Made by a program: the position numbers and the translations under genes
Shown here: positions 1 through 8,538 of the stretch, piece after piece
Position numbering within the stretch: position 1 is the stretch's first letter
How the letters are laid out: every line of letters begins with the position of its first letter
Notes under the pieces: generated by a model
The model's input: the letters and a program-made list of their open reading frames with translations, nothing else
What the model was told of the DNA's origin: nothing
Databases searched by the model: none
Origin: Candidatus Cloacimonadota bacterium
GTDB lineage: Bacteria; Cloacimonadota; Cloacimonadia; Cloacimonadales; TCS61
Direction of reading: 5' to 3'
DNA length: 45,400 nucleotides
NCBI GenBank assembly: GCA_018400535.1
Contig: JAGYMQ010000050.1
Location: 1 to 45,400 of the forward strand

Positions 1-1246
1 ACGATATTAGACTTAATTGGTGATGGGATATTTTGAAAGTCCTGTTGAAGATATTTTTCCCATATTTCAGGCCAGCAAATACAAGAGCTCCGAGAATGAG
101 CAGAATTATAATATATTTGAAATATCTGCTGAATTTTCCTGAGCTGGGTGGGACATATTGTGGTTCGCTTTTTTCTTTTTTGGGAGCTGGTTTCGGTTTA
201 TCTGGTGGAATAACTGGTTCATCTTCAGGTTCTGATTCTTTTTTTATTTCGTTCACTGGAATTGGATCAGGTAATTCAATTTTTTTCACTTGAGGTTCTA
301 CGTGGAAATTAAAGTAAGCACCCAACAGATTTTTGGGGCTGGCATTTCTGGTTTCGAAGCGTGTTTCGATAAATTTATCCAGATCTTTCTTCATATCCAG
401 TGCTGAATCGTAACGGAATTCTCTATTCTGCGCAGTAGCTTTGGCAATGATCTTAAAAAATTCTGGATCGATTTTTTCTTTATCGATGATGTCGCTATAA
501 TTTTTCATTTTCTTTTTGATGATGGAAATTTCTGTCTCATGATCAAAACCACTTTCTCCAGTCAATAATCTATAAAGCGTCACTCCTAACGAATAAATAT
601 CACTTCTTTCATCGGTTTTTTCATTGTCAAATTGTTCAGGTGGCGCGTAGGCGAAAGTTCCGAATATCTTTCCTGAAGATTTATCATTGATAAAGGTTTT
701 TGCCTTTGCCAGTCCAAAATCAAGGATCATCACTTCGCCATCTTGATTGATCATCAGATTATCTGGTTTGATATCACCGTGGATCACGCCACGAATATGC
801 GTGTGTTCATCCAGAGAAATTTTTGCATTATGAGCATAATTTAGCGCATCTGTAACTCTGCTACCGATCAGGGCGACAATGGAATGAGGCAGCTTTTTTT
901 TCTCAGAAAGCTTGGTGCCATCGATATAATCCATCACGATAAAAAGTTGATCATCCTCAATATCAGCCTCATATATCTTCACGATATTTTGATAATTCAA
1001 CTGGCTGGTGATCTGAACTTCACTCTTATATTTCTTAACGAATTCTTTGTTGGCACTGAATTGAGAATGAATGAATTTCATCGCCTTATTCATATTCACA
1101 TGCGTATCAAAAACTTTATAAACTGTAGCCTGCCCGCCTTCGCCAATTTTCACACGTTTCTTATATCGCTTTTTGGAAGTATTGATATCAAAACCTAAGA
1201 TGGATTCACCAGTAACATCAATCGAATTGTCATCATTATCAATCAT
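1..1246 (-). CDS. Membrane-anchored Ser/Thr protein kinase (PknB-like), 3' end outside window
   Basis: I translated this reading frame by hand: 415 codons with no stop before the window edge, so the C-terminus is missing. It is a eukaryotic-type Ser/Thr kinase. The glycine-rich loop IGEGGQATV is at about residues 34-42, the catalytic Lys (AMK) at 57, the catalytic loop HGDIKPDN at 156-163, DFG at 176-178 and APPE at 201-204. The catalytic loop has Gly where most kinases have Arg before the Asp, so it is a non-RD kinase and may not need activation-loop phosphorylation. A Pro/Glu/Lys-rich linker (about 320-370) precedes one transmembrane helix (about 377-392). The kinase domain is therefore probably cytoplasmic, with a periplasmic tail that is not seen. 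The ATG overlaps the last 8 bases of the upstream cyclase-like gene, implying translational coupling. Substrates cannot be read from sequence. Confidence 0.9.
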   Translation of the reverse strand, partial: MIDNDDNSIDVTGESILGFDINTSKKRYKKRVKIGEGGQATVYKVFDTHVNMNKAMKFIHSQFSANKEFVKKYKSEVQITSQLNYQNIVKIYEADIEDDQLFIVMDYIDGTKLSEKKKLPHSIVALIGSRVTDALNYAHNAKISLDEHTHIRGVIHGDIKPDNLMINQDGEVMILDFGLAKAKTFINDKSSGKIFGTFAYAPPEQFDNEKTDERSDIYSLGVTLYRLLTGESGFDHETEISIIKKKMKNYSDIIDKEKIDPEFFKIIAKATAQNREFRYDSALDMKKDLDKFIETRFETRNASPKNLLGAYFNFHVEPQVKKIELPDPIPVNEIKKESEPEDEPVIPPDKPKPAPKKEKSEPQYVPPSSGKFSRYFKYIIILLILGALVFAGLKYGKNIFNRTFKISHHQLSLIS

Positions 1247-2372
1247 TTGACCGACTCCTTTCGAGTTTTTCTGGAATTTTCTTATTGCCAAATCCTTCTT
1301 CTTCCGAATAGATATTAAAAATTTCTAATTGAACACCGTGTTTCACTTCCACAGAACCCATCTGATGAAATACTGAACGATGCCATTCATCCAAATTTCC
1401 CAAGCTGTCAAACATCGACCGATTTGCAATGATGTGATTGGCATCACCCACGTTCATTACACGTGCTGCCATATTGATACCACTTCCTGCAATATTGATG
1501 TTGTTGTTTAAATCGCGATAGCGAAAGATCGAACCAAAATTCATGCCATAGCGCACCTGAAGAGCACAGTCTTTGATCGTCATCTGCAAATTTGCACAAA
1601 TTTTTACCGAATCACGATAAATTGATTCTCCCAATGCGATCGCACAACCATCACCAGTTGGCAAAAAGACGATATCGCCGAGATTTTTTCTGATCATCTC
1701 GTTGGAAAAAATTGATTTCTGCAGCTGAACTATCATCTCTTTTTGTTTGGCATCGGAATATTTGGAATAGCCCACAATGTCCATTATGATAACGGCAAAA
1801 AGATTTGCTCGCGTGATGCCGAGGCTTGTCTTTTTTATCGATTCTAAAAGTCTTTCCAGATTCGAGATCGTCTTATTGTTCACACCCAGAATCAACAATT
1901 GGGATTCGCAATAATCGCACAAAGACGTATTGGAAAGATCAGTTTTATTATCAAAAAAGCAGCCTTCCGATTTATGTTGCAGATATTTTTTGATAACGAT
2001 CTGCGTTGCTTGTTTCAGAAGGTCATATTTCAAATATGATATCGTGGAATCTTCCTTCAGAGTGACAAAGCCAGATTTGAATTTATGTGTGAAATGAGTA
2101 TTGACGCTTTTTTCGCGATCATTCGTCAGAATGGCGAAATCCTTGACTATAATCAAGTTTGTCAGTTCATTCTTTTCTTTGTAAGGAAAGACTACATTTC
2201 GATAAAAATCACTGATTTGAGGTGCTTTTTCTTTATCTACTGGAATGCTTTTCCGACATAATTTGAAATGAATGAAATCCTGTTGCTCATTCAATTCATT
2301 TACTGCAATCCTGACAATGTGGTTATAGCTATCCACAAGCAATTGCAGAACATTAACTTCAGCAGAATTCAT
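1239..2372 (-). CDS. Class III adenylate/guanylate cyclase-homology domain protein
   Basis: The 377-residue protein has an unrecognised N-terminal half, including a Cys pair CDYC near 152-155, and a C-terminal class III nucleotidyl cyclase homology domain (about 190-340). Both metal-binding Asp positions are present: D198 in IIMDIVGYSK and D241 in LPTGDGCAIAL. The Asn-x3-Arg pair of the transition-state site appears as N300 and R304 in GINMAARVMN. By those residues it could be catalytic; whether it makes cAMP, cGMP or neither is not decidable here. It overlaps the downstream kinase gene, so the two were probably co-selected, perhaps with the N-terminal half sensing a signal for both. A TTGACA box lies 88 bases upstream of the ATG. 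Confidence 0.82.
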   Translation of the reverse strand: MNSAEVNVLQLLVDSYNHIVRIAVNELNEQQDFIHFKLCRKSIPVDKEKAPQISDFYRNVVFPYKEKNELTNLIIVKDFAILTNDREKSVNTHFTHKFKSGFVTLKEDSTISYLKYDLLKQATQIVIKKYLQHKSEGCFFDNKTDLSNTSLCDYCESQLLILGVNNKTISNLERLLESIKKTSLGITRANLFAVIIMDIVGYSKYSDAKQKEMIVQLQKSIFSNEMIRKNLGDIVFLPTGDGCAIALGESIYRDSVKICANLQMTIKDCALQVRYGMNFGSIFRYRDLNNNINIAGSGINMAARVMNVGDANHIIANRSMFDSLGNLDEWHRSVFHQMGSVEVKHGVQLEIFNIYSEEEGFGNKKIPEKLERSRSND

Positions 2373-2437
2373 AACGAATTTCCTTCGTTGTTCTCTTCAT
2401 TACCAATACCACCCTATACATTATTTTTTTTGTTTGC

Positions 2438-2466
2438 CTTTTACTTTTTTGATTTTCTGATGTCAA
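2438..2466 (-). promoter_or_regulatory. Candidate promoter of cyclase-kinase operon
   Basis: TTGACA (2466 to 2461) is followed after 17 bases by TAAAAG (2443 to 2438), about 65 bases before the cyclase ATG. The -35 is perfect and the -10 is a 4/6 match. Confidence 0.35.
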
Positions 2467-2513
2467 GTATTTTTGTAATTTGTTTTTTATTGATCCAGCT
2501 TTCAAGCCCAAAC

Positions 2514-2519
2514 TTGACA
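2514..2519 (+). promoter_or_regulatory. TTGACA box just upstream of lptD
   Basis: A perfect -35 hexamer ends 29 bases before the chosen lptD ATG. If it is a working -35 element, transcription would start at or next to the ATG, giving a leaderless message. That fits the lack of a visible ribosome binding site. Confidence 0.25.
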
Positions 2520-2548
2520 CAAAAAGTCTTTTTCAAAAAATGCCAGCT

Positions 2549-5020
2549 ATGAAAAAATCGGTCATTCATTTTCAGAAAACGCTATTCTTCCCTATTCTAG
2601 CGCTCTTTTGCTTTCTTCTCAGCACTTCTATTTCTGGTGAAGAAAAAACAAATGATAGCGCAGAACAGGATTCTCTATTGACCGATAGTCTGAATTTACC
2701 ACTAGATTCGCTGGAAATTGATTCCGTCAGTTATACCGCCGATAGCATTCGTTATGCTGTGCAACAAGAAAAGATTATCCTTTCTCGTAATGCTGAATTA
2801 CAGTATCATGCGTCACGGATCACCGCAGATTCGATCATCATCGATCTGAAAAATGAACAAGCAAAAGCAAAAGGACAGGCTTTTCTAAAAGATAAAGATC
2901 AAAATATGCTGGGTCAGGACATCGATTTTGATCTGGAAACAGAATGGGGTATTGTCAGAATGGGTGCGAGCGAGTTTGATAAAGGTTATTATTATGGCGA
3001 TGAGATCCGCAAGATCGCCAAAGAAACTTTTGATGTGGATAATGGAAAATTCACGACCTGCGATGCGCTTCATCCCCATTTTTATATCAAATCACGAATT
3101 TTACGTCTATACAAAGACGACAAGATCGTGGCGAAACCGATCATTTTTTATGTCAATCATTTCCCCGTGATGGCTCTACCCTTCGGAACTTTCACAATCA
3201 AACGTGGCAGACAATCTGGCATTCTCGTTCCTTCTCCCGGTTGGAATGAAACCAATGGTAAATATTTGGAAAATATCGCTGTCTATTATGCATATAAAGA
3301 TTATGCTGATGTGATCCTTGCTTTAAATTATTATGAAAAAACCGGTTGGCAAGCAACCTTCTCTTCTGACTACATTAAACGCTATATTTTGAATGGCGAC
3401 TTCAACGCAACTCTCCAGAAAAATATCATAGATCCACAAAGAGCAAGATATGAATGGAACATTCGTAGCAGACACCATCACGATCTTGGCAATAATACGA
3501 CCTTTGATGCCAACCTGAATTTCGTCAGCAGCAAAGAGATCTGGGAAGGAAACGAAGATATTGATGAAAGACTGGCAGAACGCATTACTTCGTCGCTTTC
3601 CTACCAAAGACCTCTTTTCGGAAGAAATTTAAATGTTTCCGCAAAATATGTTGATGATCTGAAAAATGAAACTAAAGATATCACTCTGCCCAACGCTTCT
3701 TTTTCGCTTCCTTCCAAACCAATTTACGAATTATTCGTTGCTGAAGATGACGAAATTCCCGAAGAAGCCTGGTGGAAAAATTTTTCCTATTCCTATAGTT
3801 TCAGAGCCGTTCATACTGGTGATATCAATGATCCTGATGCCACTTTCGAAGAAGTGATCTATCAGACAAAAAAAGACAGTTCTGATCAATATCTGACACA
3901 ACATAATGCTGGGATCAAGCATTCTGGAGGTTTACGCTATTCCTACAAATTCAAAGGTTGGTTGAATCTATCCCAATCGATCACAGCAAATGAAGCTTGG
4001 TTTGATCGTGATAAAAACGAACATAAATTAGTGCGCGGAATGGATTATTACACAAATTCTTCTCTGAATTTCAATCTTTATGGTTTGCGGAAATTGCGCA
4101 CTCCCTATCTTCAAGCAATTCGTCACATAATTACGCCATCCTTGAATTTTACCTATCGCCCTGATTACAGCGAAAATGAAAAATTTTATAGTTTTGGTGG
4201 TATTAATTTGAGCAGTTCGGATAAACAGCGGAATATCAGCTTTTCTCTGGAAAATAAATGGCAGCTGAAACTACGCAAAACGAAAGATCAAAAGGAACGA
4301 AAGATCAATGATTTTTTCAAGATCACTTCTCGCATTTCCTACGATATGGAAAAGGAAAAAGGCTATAGCGATATTAACCACAATATTGATCTGCGACCGA
4401 AAAAATTCCAATATAAAGTAATGGATATTTTTTTCACACCGTCTTTTGATCTGACTCAAAAAACCTACGAACTGAAAATACAAGATTGGAATTATCAAAA
4501 TTGGGATCTGGCAATCGATAATTGGAACTTTAATTTGAATTCAGGACTGAATTTTTCTGGAAAAGCTGGATACGTCGATTATTTTCCACATCCAAAAAAT
4601 AAATTTGTGACGGGAAATTTTTTTTCAGCGGACACACTTTCGATCGAGCAAGAAGGTCTGATCACCAGCCTGGCGCAGCTGGACGAATTGGAGCAAGAAA
4701 AAAAAAATTGGGCGATCGGATTCTCGCATTCCTATCGTGTGAACAAAACGCAATATGAAGACAATGATTATTCCAGTTCTGTGCGCACTAATATTTCGGC
4801 AAAGATCACCAGAAATTGGACGATAGCCTACGATAATTACATCGATCTGAAAGAAGATGAAATGGTTTCACACAGCTTCACGATCACGAGAGAACTGCAT
4901 TGTTGGAAAGTCTTTTTCCGTTACACAAAACAAGGTGATTATTGGAATTATCGCTTCCAGTTATTTAACATTAAATTACCCGATGCGCTAAAATTCAGGA
5001 CTTCCGATCATAAAAGGTAA
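2549..5020 (+). CDS. lptD: LPS-assembly outer-membrane protein LptD/OstA-like
   Basis: LptD is the outer-membrane barrel that inserts lipopolysaccharide into the outer leaflet. I place the start at 2549, giving 823 residues, because translation from there opens with a classical signal peptide: MKKS, then a hydrophobic stretch ending near SISGEE. An in-frame start at 2480 would bury it. Residues about 60-165 match the periplasmic OstA/LptA-like beta-jellyroll with its repeated Ala-Asp-Ser-Ile and glycine strands. The rest is aromatic-rich alternating beta-barrel sequence, including the family's FPVMALPFG region and an aromatic-rich C-terminus. No good Shine-Dalgarno precedes either start. It is followed after 6 bases by a GmhB-like phosphatase, consistent with an LPS theme. 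Barrel sequences diverge fast, so the assignment rests on overall pattern. Confidence 0.8.
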   Translation: MKKSVIHFQKTLFFPILALFCFLLSTSISGEEKTNDSAEQDSLLTDSLNLPLDSLEIDSVSYTADSIRYAVQQEKIILSRNAELQYHASRITADSIIIDLKNEQAKAKGQAFLKDKDQNMLGQDIDFDLETEWGIVRMGASEFDKGYYYGDEIRKIAKETFDVDNGKFTTCDALHPHFYIKSRILRLYKDDKIVAKPIIFYVNHFPVMALPFGTFTIKRGRQSGILVPSPGWNETNGKYLENIAVYYAYKDYADVILALNYYEKTGWQATFSSDYIKRYILNGDFNATLQKNIIDPQRARYEWNIRSRHHHDLGNNTTFDANLNFVSSKEIWEGNEDIDERLAERITSSLSYQRPLFGRNLNVSAKYVDDLKNETKDITLPNASFSLPSKPIYELFVAEDDEIPEEAWWKNFSYSYSFRAVHTGDINDPDATFEEVIYQTKKDSSDQYLTQHNAGIKHSGGLRYSYKFKGWLNLSQSITANEAWFDRDKNEHKLVRGMDYYTNSSLNFNLYGLRKLRTPYLQAIRHIITPSLNFTYRPDYSENEKFYSFGGINLSSSDKQRNISFSLENKWQLKLRKTKDQKERKINDFFKITSRISYDMEKEKGYSDINHNIDLRPKKFQYKVMDIFFTPSFDLTQKTYELKIQDWNYQNWDLAIDNWNFNLNSGLNFSGKAGYVDYFPHPKNKFVTGNFFSADTLSIEQEGLITSLAQLDELEQEKKNWAIGFSHSYRVNKTQYEDNDYSSSVRTNISAKITRNWTIAYDNYIDLKEDEMVSHSFTITRELHCWKVFFRYTKQGDYWNYRFQLFNIKLPDALKFRTSDHKR

Positions 5021-5026
5021 AAAAAT

Positions 5027-5644
5027 ATGAATAAAGAAAATGTAAAAAATATTTCGAATAAAAGCAATTTTTCGCGAGCTGTTTTTCTGGATCGTGATGG
5101 CACGTTAAATTCTGATGATCACGGATACATCAGCGATCCAAAAGATTTCCACCTTTTTCCTTTTGCTGGAAAAGCTATCGCGGAGTTAAAACAACTTGGT
5201 TTTTTCGTTTTTATCGTCACAAATCAATCTGGAATTGCGCGCGGCTATTATGACGAAAATGCAGTCAAATTATTACATGAGAAAATGCTTGCTGAATTGG
5301 CAAAAGATGCTGCTCACATTGATGCGGTTTATTATTCTCCCTATCATCAAGATGGAATTGTTGATCCTTTTGCTGTTTCTCACGAAGACCGCAAACCAGG
5401 TTTGGGTATGTTCAAAAAAGCAAAACGTGATTTTTGTTTCAAGACCAAAAATTCTTTTATGATCGGAGATCGCTACAGTGATGTGGAATTTGGCAAAAAT
5501 GCCGGAATGACAAGCATTTTAGTTTTATCGGGTTTAGGAAAAAAAGAGTTTTTGGAAGATAGAAAAAATTGGGAAAAACGGCCTGATTATATTGTGAAAG
5601 ATCTGTGGCATGCAAAAGAATTGATCAAAGAATTGGAAAAATGA
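5027..5644 (+). CDS. HAD-superfamily phosphatase, GmhB/HisB-N family
   Basis: The 205-residue HAD phosphatase has motif I FLDRDGTLN (Asp nucleophile near residue 21 and acid/base Asp near 23), motif II TNQSGIARGYY, the conserved RKPGLGMF Lys region and motif IV GDRYSDVEFG. This is the pattern of D-glycero-D-manno-heptose-1,7-bisphosphate phosphatase and histidinol-phosphatase. The short zinc loop that carries Cys/His ligands in typical GmhB proteins is here SPYHQDGIVDPF and lacks the Cys residues, so it is probably a zinc-free variant or a related sugar-phosphate phosphatase. It sits 6 bases after lptD, so a role in LPS inner-core heptose supply is a reasonable inference. Confidence 0.82.
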   Translation: MNKENVKNISNKSNFSRAVFLDRDGTLNSDDHGYISDPKDFHLFPFAGKAIAELKQLGFFVFIVTNQSGIARGYYDENAVKLLHEKMLAELAKDAAHIDAVYYSPYHQDGIVDPFAVSHEDRKPGLGMFKKAKRDFCFKTKNSFMIGDRYSDVEFGKNAGMTSILVLSGLGKKEFLEDRKNWEKRPDYIVKDLWHAKELIKELEK

Positions 5645-6825
5645 AAAAATTGCTCCTGTTGATCTTACCTTTACTGATCGCAAGTTGCGGCACTTCTACT
5701 ACTCCTACGCAATCTTATGACAAGCCTTCTGAACTGACAGCAGCTATTTCAGGAACAAGGATCAAATTGCGCTGGACAGACAATAGTAATGCAGAAATTG
5801 GATTCGAACTGCAGAAGAAAATCGGAGAAGCTGAATTTTTCGTTTTGGATACCATTCCTTCCAATCTGGAATATTGCGAAGATTTTGACGTTTCTTTTGG
5901 ATCAAATTACACCTATCGTATCAAAGCACTTTTCTCAGATTTTTCTTCCGACTGGAGCAATGAAACGCAAATCCAATATAATGTAAATCTCGAATTTGGA
6001 ACTGATTCTACTTTTGATGTGATCACCTGGAATATCCAATATTTTCCTAAAGAACAAGAAACAACTGTTTTTCTAGTCAAAGATTTTATCTTAATGATGG
6101 ATGCCGATATTGTCTGCTTACAGGAAATCGAAAGTGCCAGCTTTTTTGTAGAACTGATAGCTGAATTGAATTACTATGATCCAAGCAATATCTGGAATGG
6201 TTTTAGAGATTCTACAGCCTCCTACGAGATCAATCTTGCGCTGATCTACAAAGAAACAGTTCTTTCCAACGTGGAAATTTCCAATATTTATTCTTCCTAT
6301 CAATATCGCCGACCTTTTCCACGTCCACCGCTTTTGATCGAAGCAGATTATGAAAATGAAAGGATCTATCTGATCAATAATCATTTAAAATCGGGTGGTG
6401 ATGGAATTCTCGATCTGAATGATTCGTGGGATGATGAGACGCGAAGATTTGACGCAGCAAATCTCTTAAAAGCTTTCATTGATGATAGTTTAGACAATGA
6501 AAATGTAATTCTCGTCGGTGATCTCAATGATGAATTGACCGATGAAATGGAAAACAATGTTTTTTCACCTTTTCTGAACGATGAGGAGAATTACTATTTT
6601 GCTGATCTTGAAATCGCCGAAAATCCCAGCACTGAATGGTCGTATCCTTCCTGGCCTAGTCATTTAGATCATATTCTTATCACAAATGAACTCTTTGACG
6701 CATTTGATCAGCAAGATGCTTTGGTGCTGACCATCAAGCTCGATAAATTTTTCGAGAGCTGGCAGGAATATGATGACCTTATTTCTGATCATCGCCCGGT
6801 TGGATTGAAATTATCTTTTGAATAA
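5641..6825 (+). CDS. Secreted lipoprotein: fibronectin-III-like plus endonuclease/exonuclease/phosphatase domain
   Basis: The ATG at 5641 overlaps the TGA of the preceding phosphatase (ATGA) and opens a lipoprotein signal peptide, MKKLLLLILPLLIASC, with lipobox IASC and lipidated Cys16. This start is preferred over the in-frame one at 5605; the product is 394 residues. Residues about 25-110 look like a fibronectin type III domain. The rest is an endonuclease/exonuclease/phosphatase (DNase I-like) domain with WNIQYFP, DIVCLQEIES (metal Glu), NNHLKSGG, GDLNDEL and the closing SDHRPVGLKL His/Asp motif. All the usual catalytic residues are visible. It could be a surface nuclease or phosphodiesterase. 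A shorter paralogue without the FnIII domain follows at 6990. Confidence 0.85.
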   Translation: MKKLLLLILPLLIASCGTSTTPTQSYDKPSELTAAISGTRIKLRWTDNSNAEIGFELQKKIGEAEFFVLDTIPSNLEYCEDFDVSFGSNYTYRIKALFSDFSSDWSNETQIQYNVNLEFGTDSTFDVITWNIQYFPKEQETTVFLVKDFILMMDADIVCLQEIESASFFVELIAELNYYDPSNIWNGFRDSTASYEINLALIYKETVLSNVEISNIYSSYQYRRPFPRPPLLIEADYENERIYLINNHLKSGGDGILDLNDSWDDETRRFDAANLLKAFIDDSLDNENVILVGDLNDELTDEMENNVFSPFLNDEENYYFADLEIAENPSTEWSYPSWPSHLDHILITNELFDAFDQQDALVLTIKLDKFFESWQEYDDLISDHRPVGLKLSFE

Positions 6826-6849
6826 AATGAGTTCTGCCTGATAAAAAAG

Positions 6850-6893
6850 AAGGTCATTCTGAGGAATCTTTCTTCTTTACTCACAAAGAATCT
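6850..6893. repeat. Possible interspersed intergenic repeat (GTCATTCTGAG type)
   Basis: The gap between the two nuclease-like genes holds GTCATTCTGAGGAATCTTTC, followed about 20 bases on by AAAGAATCT. It resembles the GTCATTCTGAG...GAATCT intergenic repeats seen in FCB-group genomes. Only one copy was noticed here, so the call relies on recalled pattern. Confidence 0.3.
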
Positions 6894-6989
6894 GGTGCTT
6901 TTATTTCTTGATCTTCTTGTATCTTGTTCACAAACAAAGCAGTGTAATTATGCAAAAGTCTTTCTTAATATAAAAAATATGGAGTGATT

Positions 6990-7865
6990 ATGAAAAAAAT
7001 TATTATCTTTCTTTTCTTCAGTTGTATCTGTTTTGCTGAAGAACTGCCCAAAATCCAATATGAAAAATTATTTTTTGGCACAGAAGAAACGCTGGAAGTG
7101 ATGAGCTGGAATATTCAACGCTTTCCAAAGCACGAAGCAACAATTTCTTACACTGCAAACATCATCAATTCCGTCGATCCTGATCTGATCGCATTGCAAG
7201 AGATCAATAGCGATTCTGCTTTCTTTTCGCTGGTCGCACAGTTAAATCTGCTGGATAAAAATAATTGGAGTGGTTTTCGTGCTAATTCCGATGAATGGGA
7301 AACCAATCTGGCTTATCTCTATAAATCTGATACGATCCGGGTGCATACTATCAAGGAGCTATTTGTCAAAGATGAATATTCGTTTCCACGCTTTCCATTG
7401 CTGATGGAATTTCAGTTTGGCGAGGAAAAATTCGTTATCATCAACAATCATTTTAAAGCGATGCCAGGCGAAAAGAACAATAAAAGACGCCAGACTGCTT
7501 CCGAGAAATTGCATTCGTATATTTCAGAAAATCATCCAGATGAAAATGTGATCATGTTGGGCGATTTGAATGATGAATTGATTGATGAAGAAAAGGAAAA
7601 TGTTTTTCAGATCTTTTTGGAAGATGCTAAGAATTTCCGCTTCGCAGATTGGGAAATTGCTCAAAATGAAAACGCTGATTGGTCCTATCCCTATTGGAAA
7701 TATCGCGGACACATCGATCACATTCTGATCTCAGATGAACTTTTCGATGAAGTTGAATTTGTGAAGACGATCGTCATCGATGAATTTATGGAAGGCGAAG
7801 GTGATGCTCGCTACAAATATATCACAGATCACCGTCCTGTTGCGATCAAATTGCGAATTGAATAG
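6990..7865 (+). CDS. Secreted endonuclease/exonuclease/phosphatase family protein (paralogue of the preceding lipoprotein)
   Basis: The start at 6990 is chosen because GGAG lies 5 bases upstream and translation gives a clear signal peptide (MKKIIIFLFFSCICFA, cleaved before EELPK). The mature protein is about 275 residues and is nearly all nuclease fold: WNIQRFP, DLIALQEINS, NNHFKAMPGE, GDLNDELIDEEKENVF, HIDHILISDELFDE and TDHRPVAIKL. Several motifs closely match the upstream lipoprotein (for example NVI-x-GDLNDEL and E-N-V-F), so the pair looks like a tandem duplication. In this copy the lipid anchor and FnIII domain were lost, or in the other they were gained. Expected to be periplasmic or exported; substrate (DNA, RNA, nucleotide or phospholipid) unknown. 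Confidence 0.85.
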   Translation: MKKIIIFLFFSCICFAEELPKIQYEKLFFGTEETLEVMSWNIQRFPKHEATISYTANIINSVDPDLIALQEINSDSAFFSLVAQLNLLDKNNWSGFRANSDEWETNLAYLYKSDTIRVHTIKELFVKDEYSFPRFPLLMEFQFGEEKFVIINNHFKAMPGEKNNKRRQTASEKLHSYISENHPDENVIMLGDLNDELIDEEKENVFQIFLEDAKNFRFADWEIAQNENADWSYPYWKYRGHIDHILISDELFDEVEFVKTIVIDEFMEGEGDARYKYITDHRPVAIKLRIE

Positions 7866-7906
7866 GAAATCTAAATTTCCAAATTGTTGCAGAAGTTTGT
7901 CATAAA

Positions 7907-8470
7907 ATGAATTGGTTTGAGATAATTCTGATCGCTTTAGGCTTAGCGATGGATGCTTTTGCTGTCTCGATTGCCAGCGGAGTTACCCTCCAAAAATTTA
8001 AGTTTCGGATTGCGTTTCGAGTTGCCTTTTTCTTTGGCTTTTTTCAGGCGATCATGCCGTTGATAGGTTGGTTTGCCGGGCATCAATTCAGCCGTTTCAT
8101 CACAGCAATCGATCATTGGCTGGCTTTCGGATTGCTCGCTTTCATCGGTGGCAAAATGATCTACGAATCAACAGTTTTGGAAAAAACAGAGACAACCTGC
8201 GATCCAAGAAAAATAAATATTCTTTTTATCCTGGCGATTGCAACAAGCATTGATGCGCTGGCAATTGGTCTCAGTTTTTCCTTTCTAAATATCACGATCA
8301 TCACCCCCGTTCTGATCATTGGCCTTGTCACTTTTTTTCTTTCATTTTTAGGCGTTTTTCTGGGAGATCGTTTTGGCAGACTATTTGAAGGAAAAATTGA
8401 ATTGATCGGTGGAATAGTTCTTATCGCTATCGGCACGAAAATACTGTTGGAGCATATTTTCGGATTTTGA
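7907..8470 (+). CDS. mntP: Manganese efflux pump MntP
   Basis: The 187-residue integral membrane protein has the two MntP (DUF204/YebN) signatures in its two homologous halves: GLAMDAFAVSIASG near residues 13-26 and IATSIDALAIGLSFSF near 111-126. Each carries the conserved membrane-embedded Asp thought to bind Mn2+. About six hydrophobic helices are visible and the length is typical. It exports Mn2+ to prevent toxicity. In other bacteria mntP is often under an Mn-sensing riboswitch or MntR; only 41 bases separate it from the upstream gene and I saw no such element. Confidence 0.93.
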   Translation: MNWFEIILIALGLAMDAFAVSIASGVTLQKFKFRIAFRVAFFFGFFQAIMPLIGWFAGHQFSRFITAIDHWLAFGLLAFIGGKMIYESTVLEKTETTCDPRKINILFILAIATSIDALAIGLSFSFLNITIITPVLIIGLVTFFLSFLGVFLGDRFGRLFEGKIELIGGIVLIAIGTKILLEHIFGF

Positions 8471-8482
8471 AAAATATGCAGC

Positions 8483-8488
8483 TTGACA
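8483..8488 (+). promoter_or_regulatory. TTGACA box upstream of lysS
   Basis: A perfect -35-like hexamer ends 50 bases before the lysS ATG. At 17-base spacing there is no good TATAAT, although TATTAA occurs after a longer spacer. Confidence 0.3.
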
Positions 8489-8538
8489 GCTTGGCTTCCA
8501 AAAAAAATCGGTATTAAGAATTTTTGAATGGAGAAAAT

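Noticed and set aside
33-293. 86-codon plus-strand frame at the left edge
   Set aside because: It is antisense to the kinase gene's linker and transmembrane coding region.
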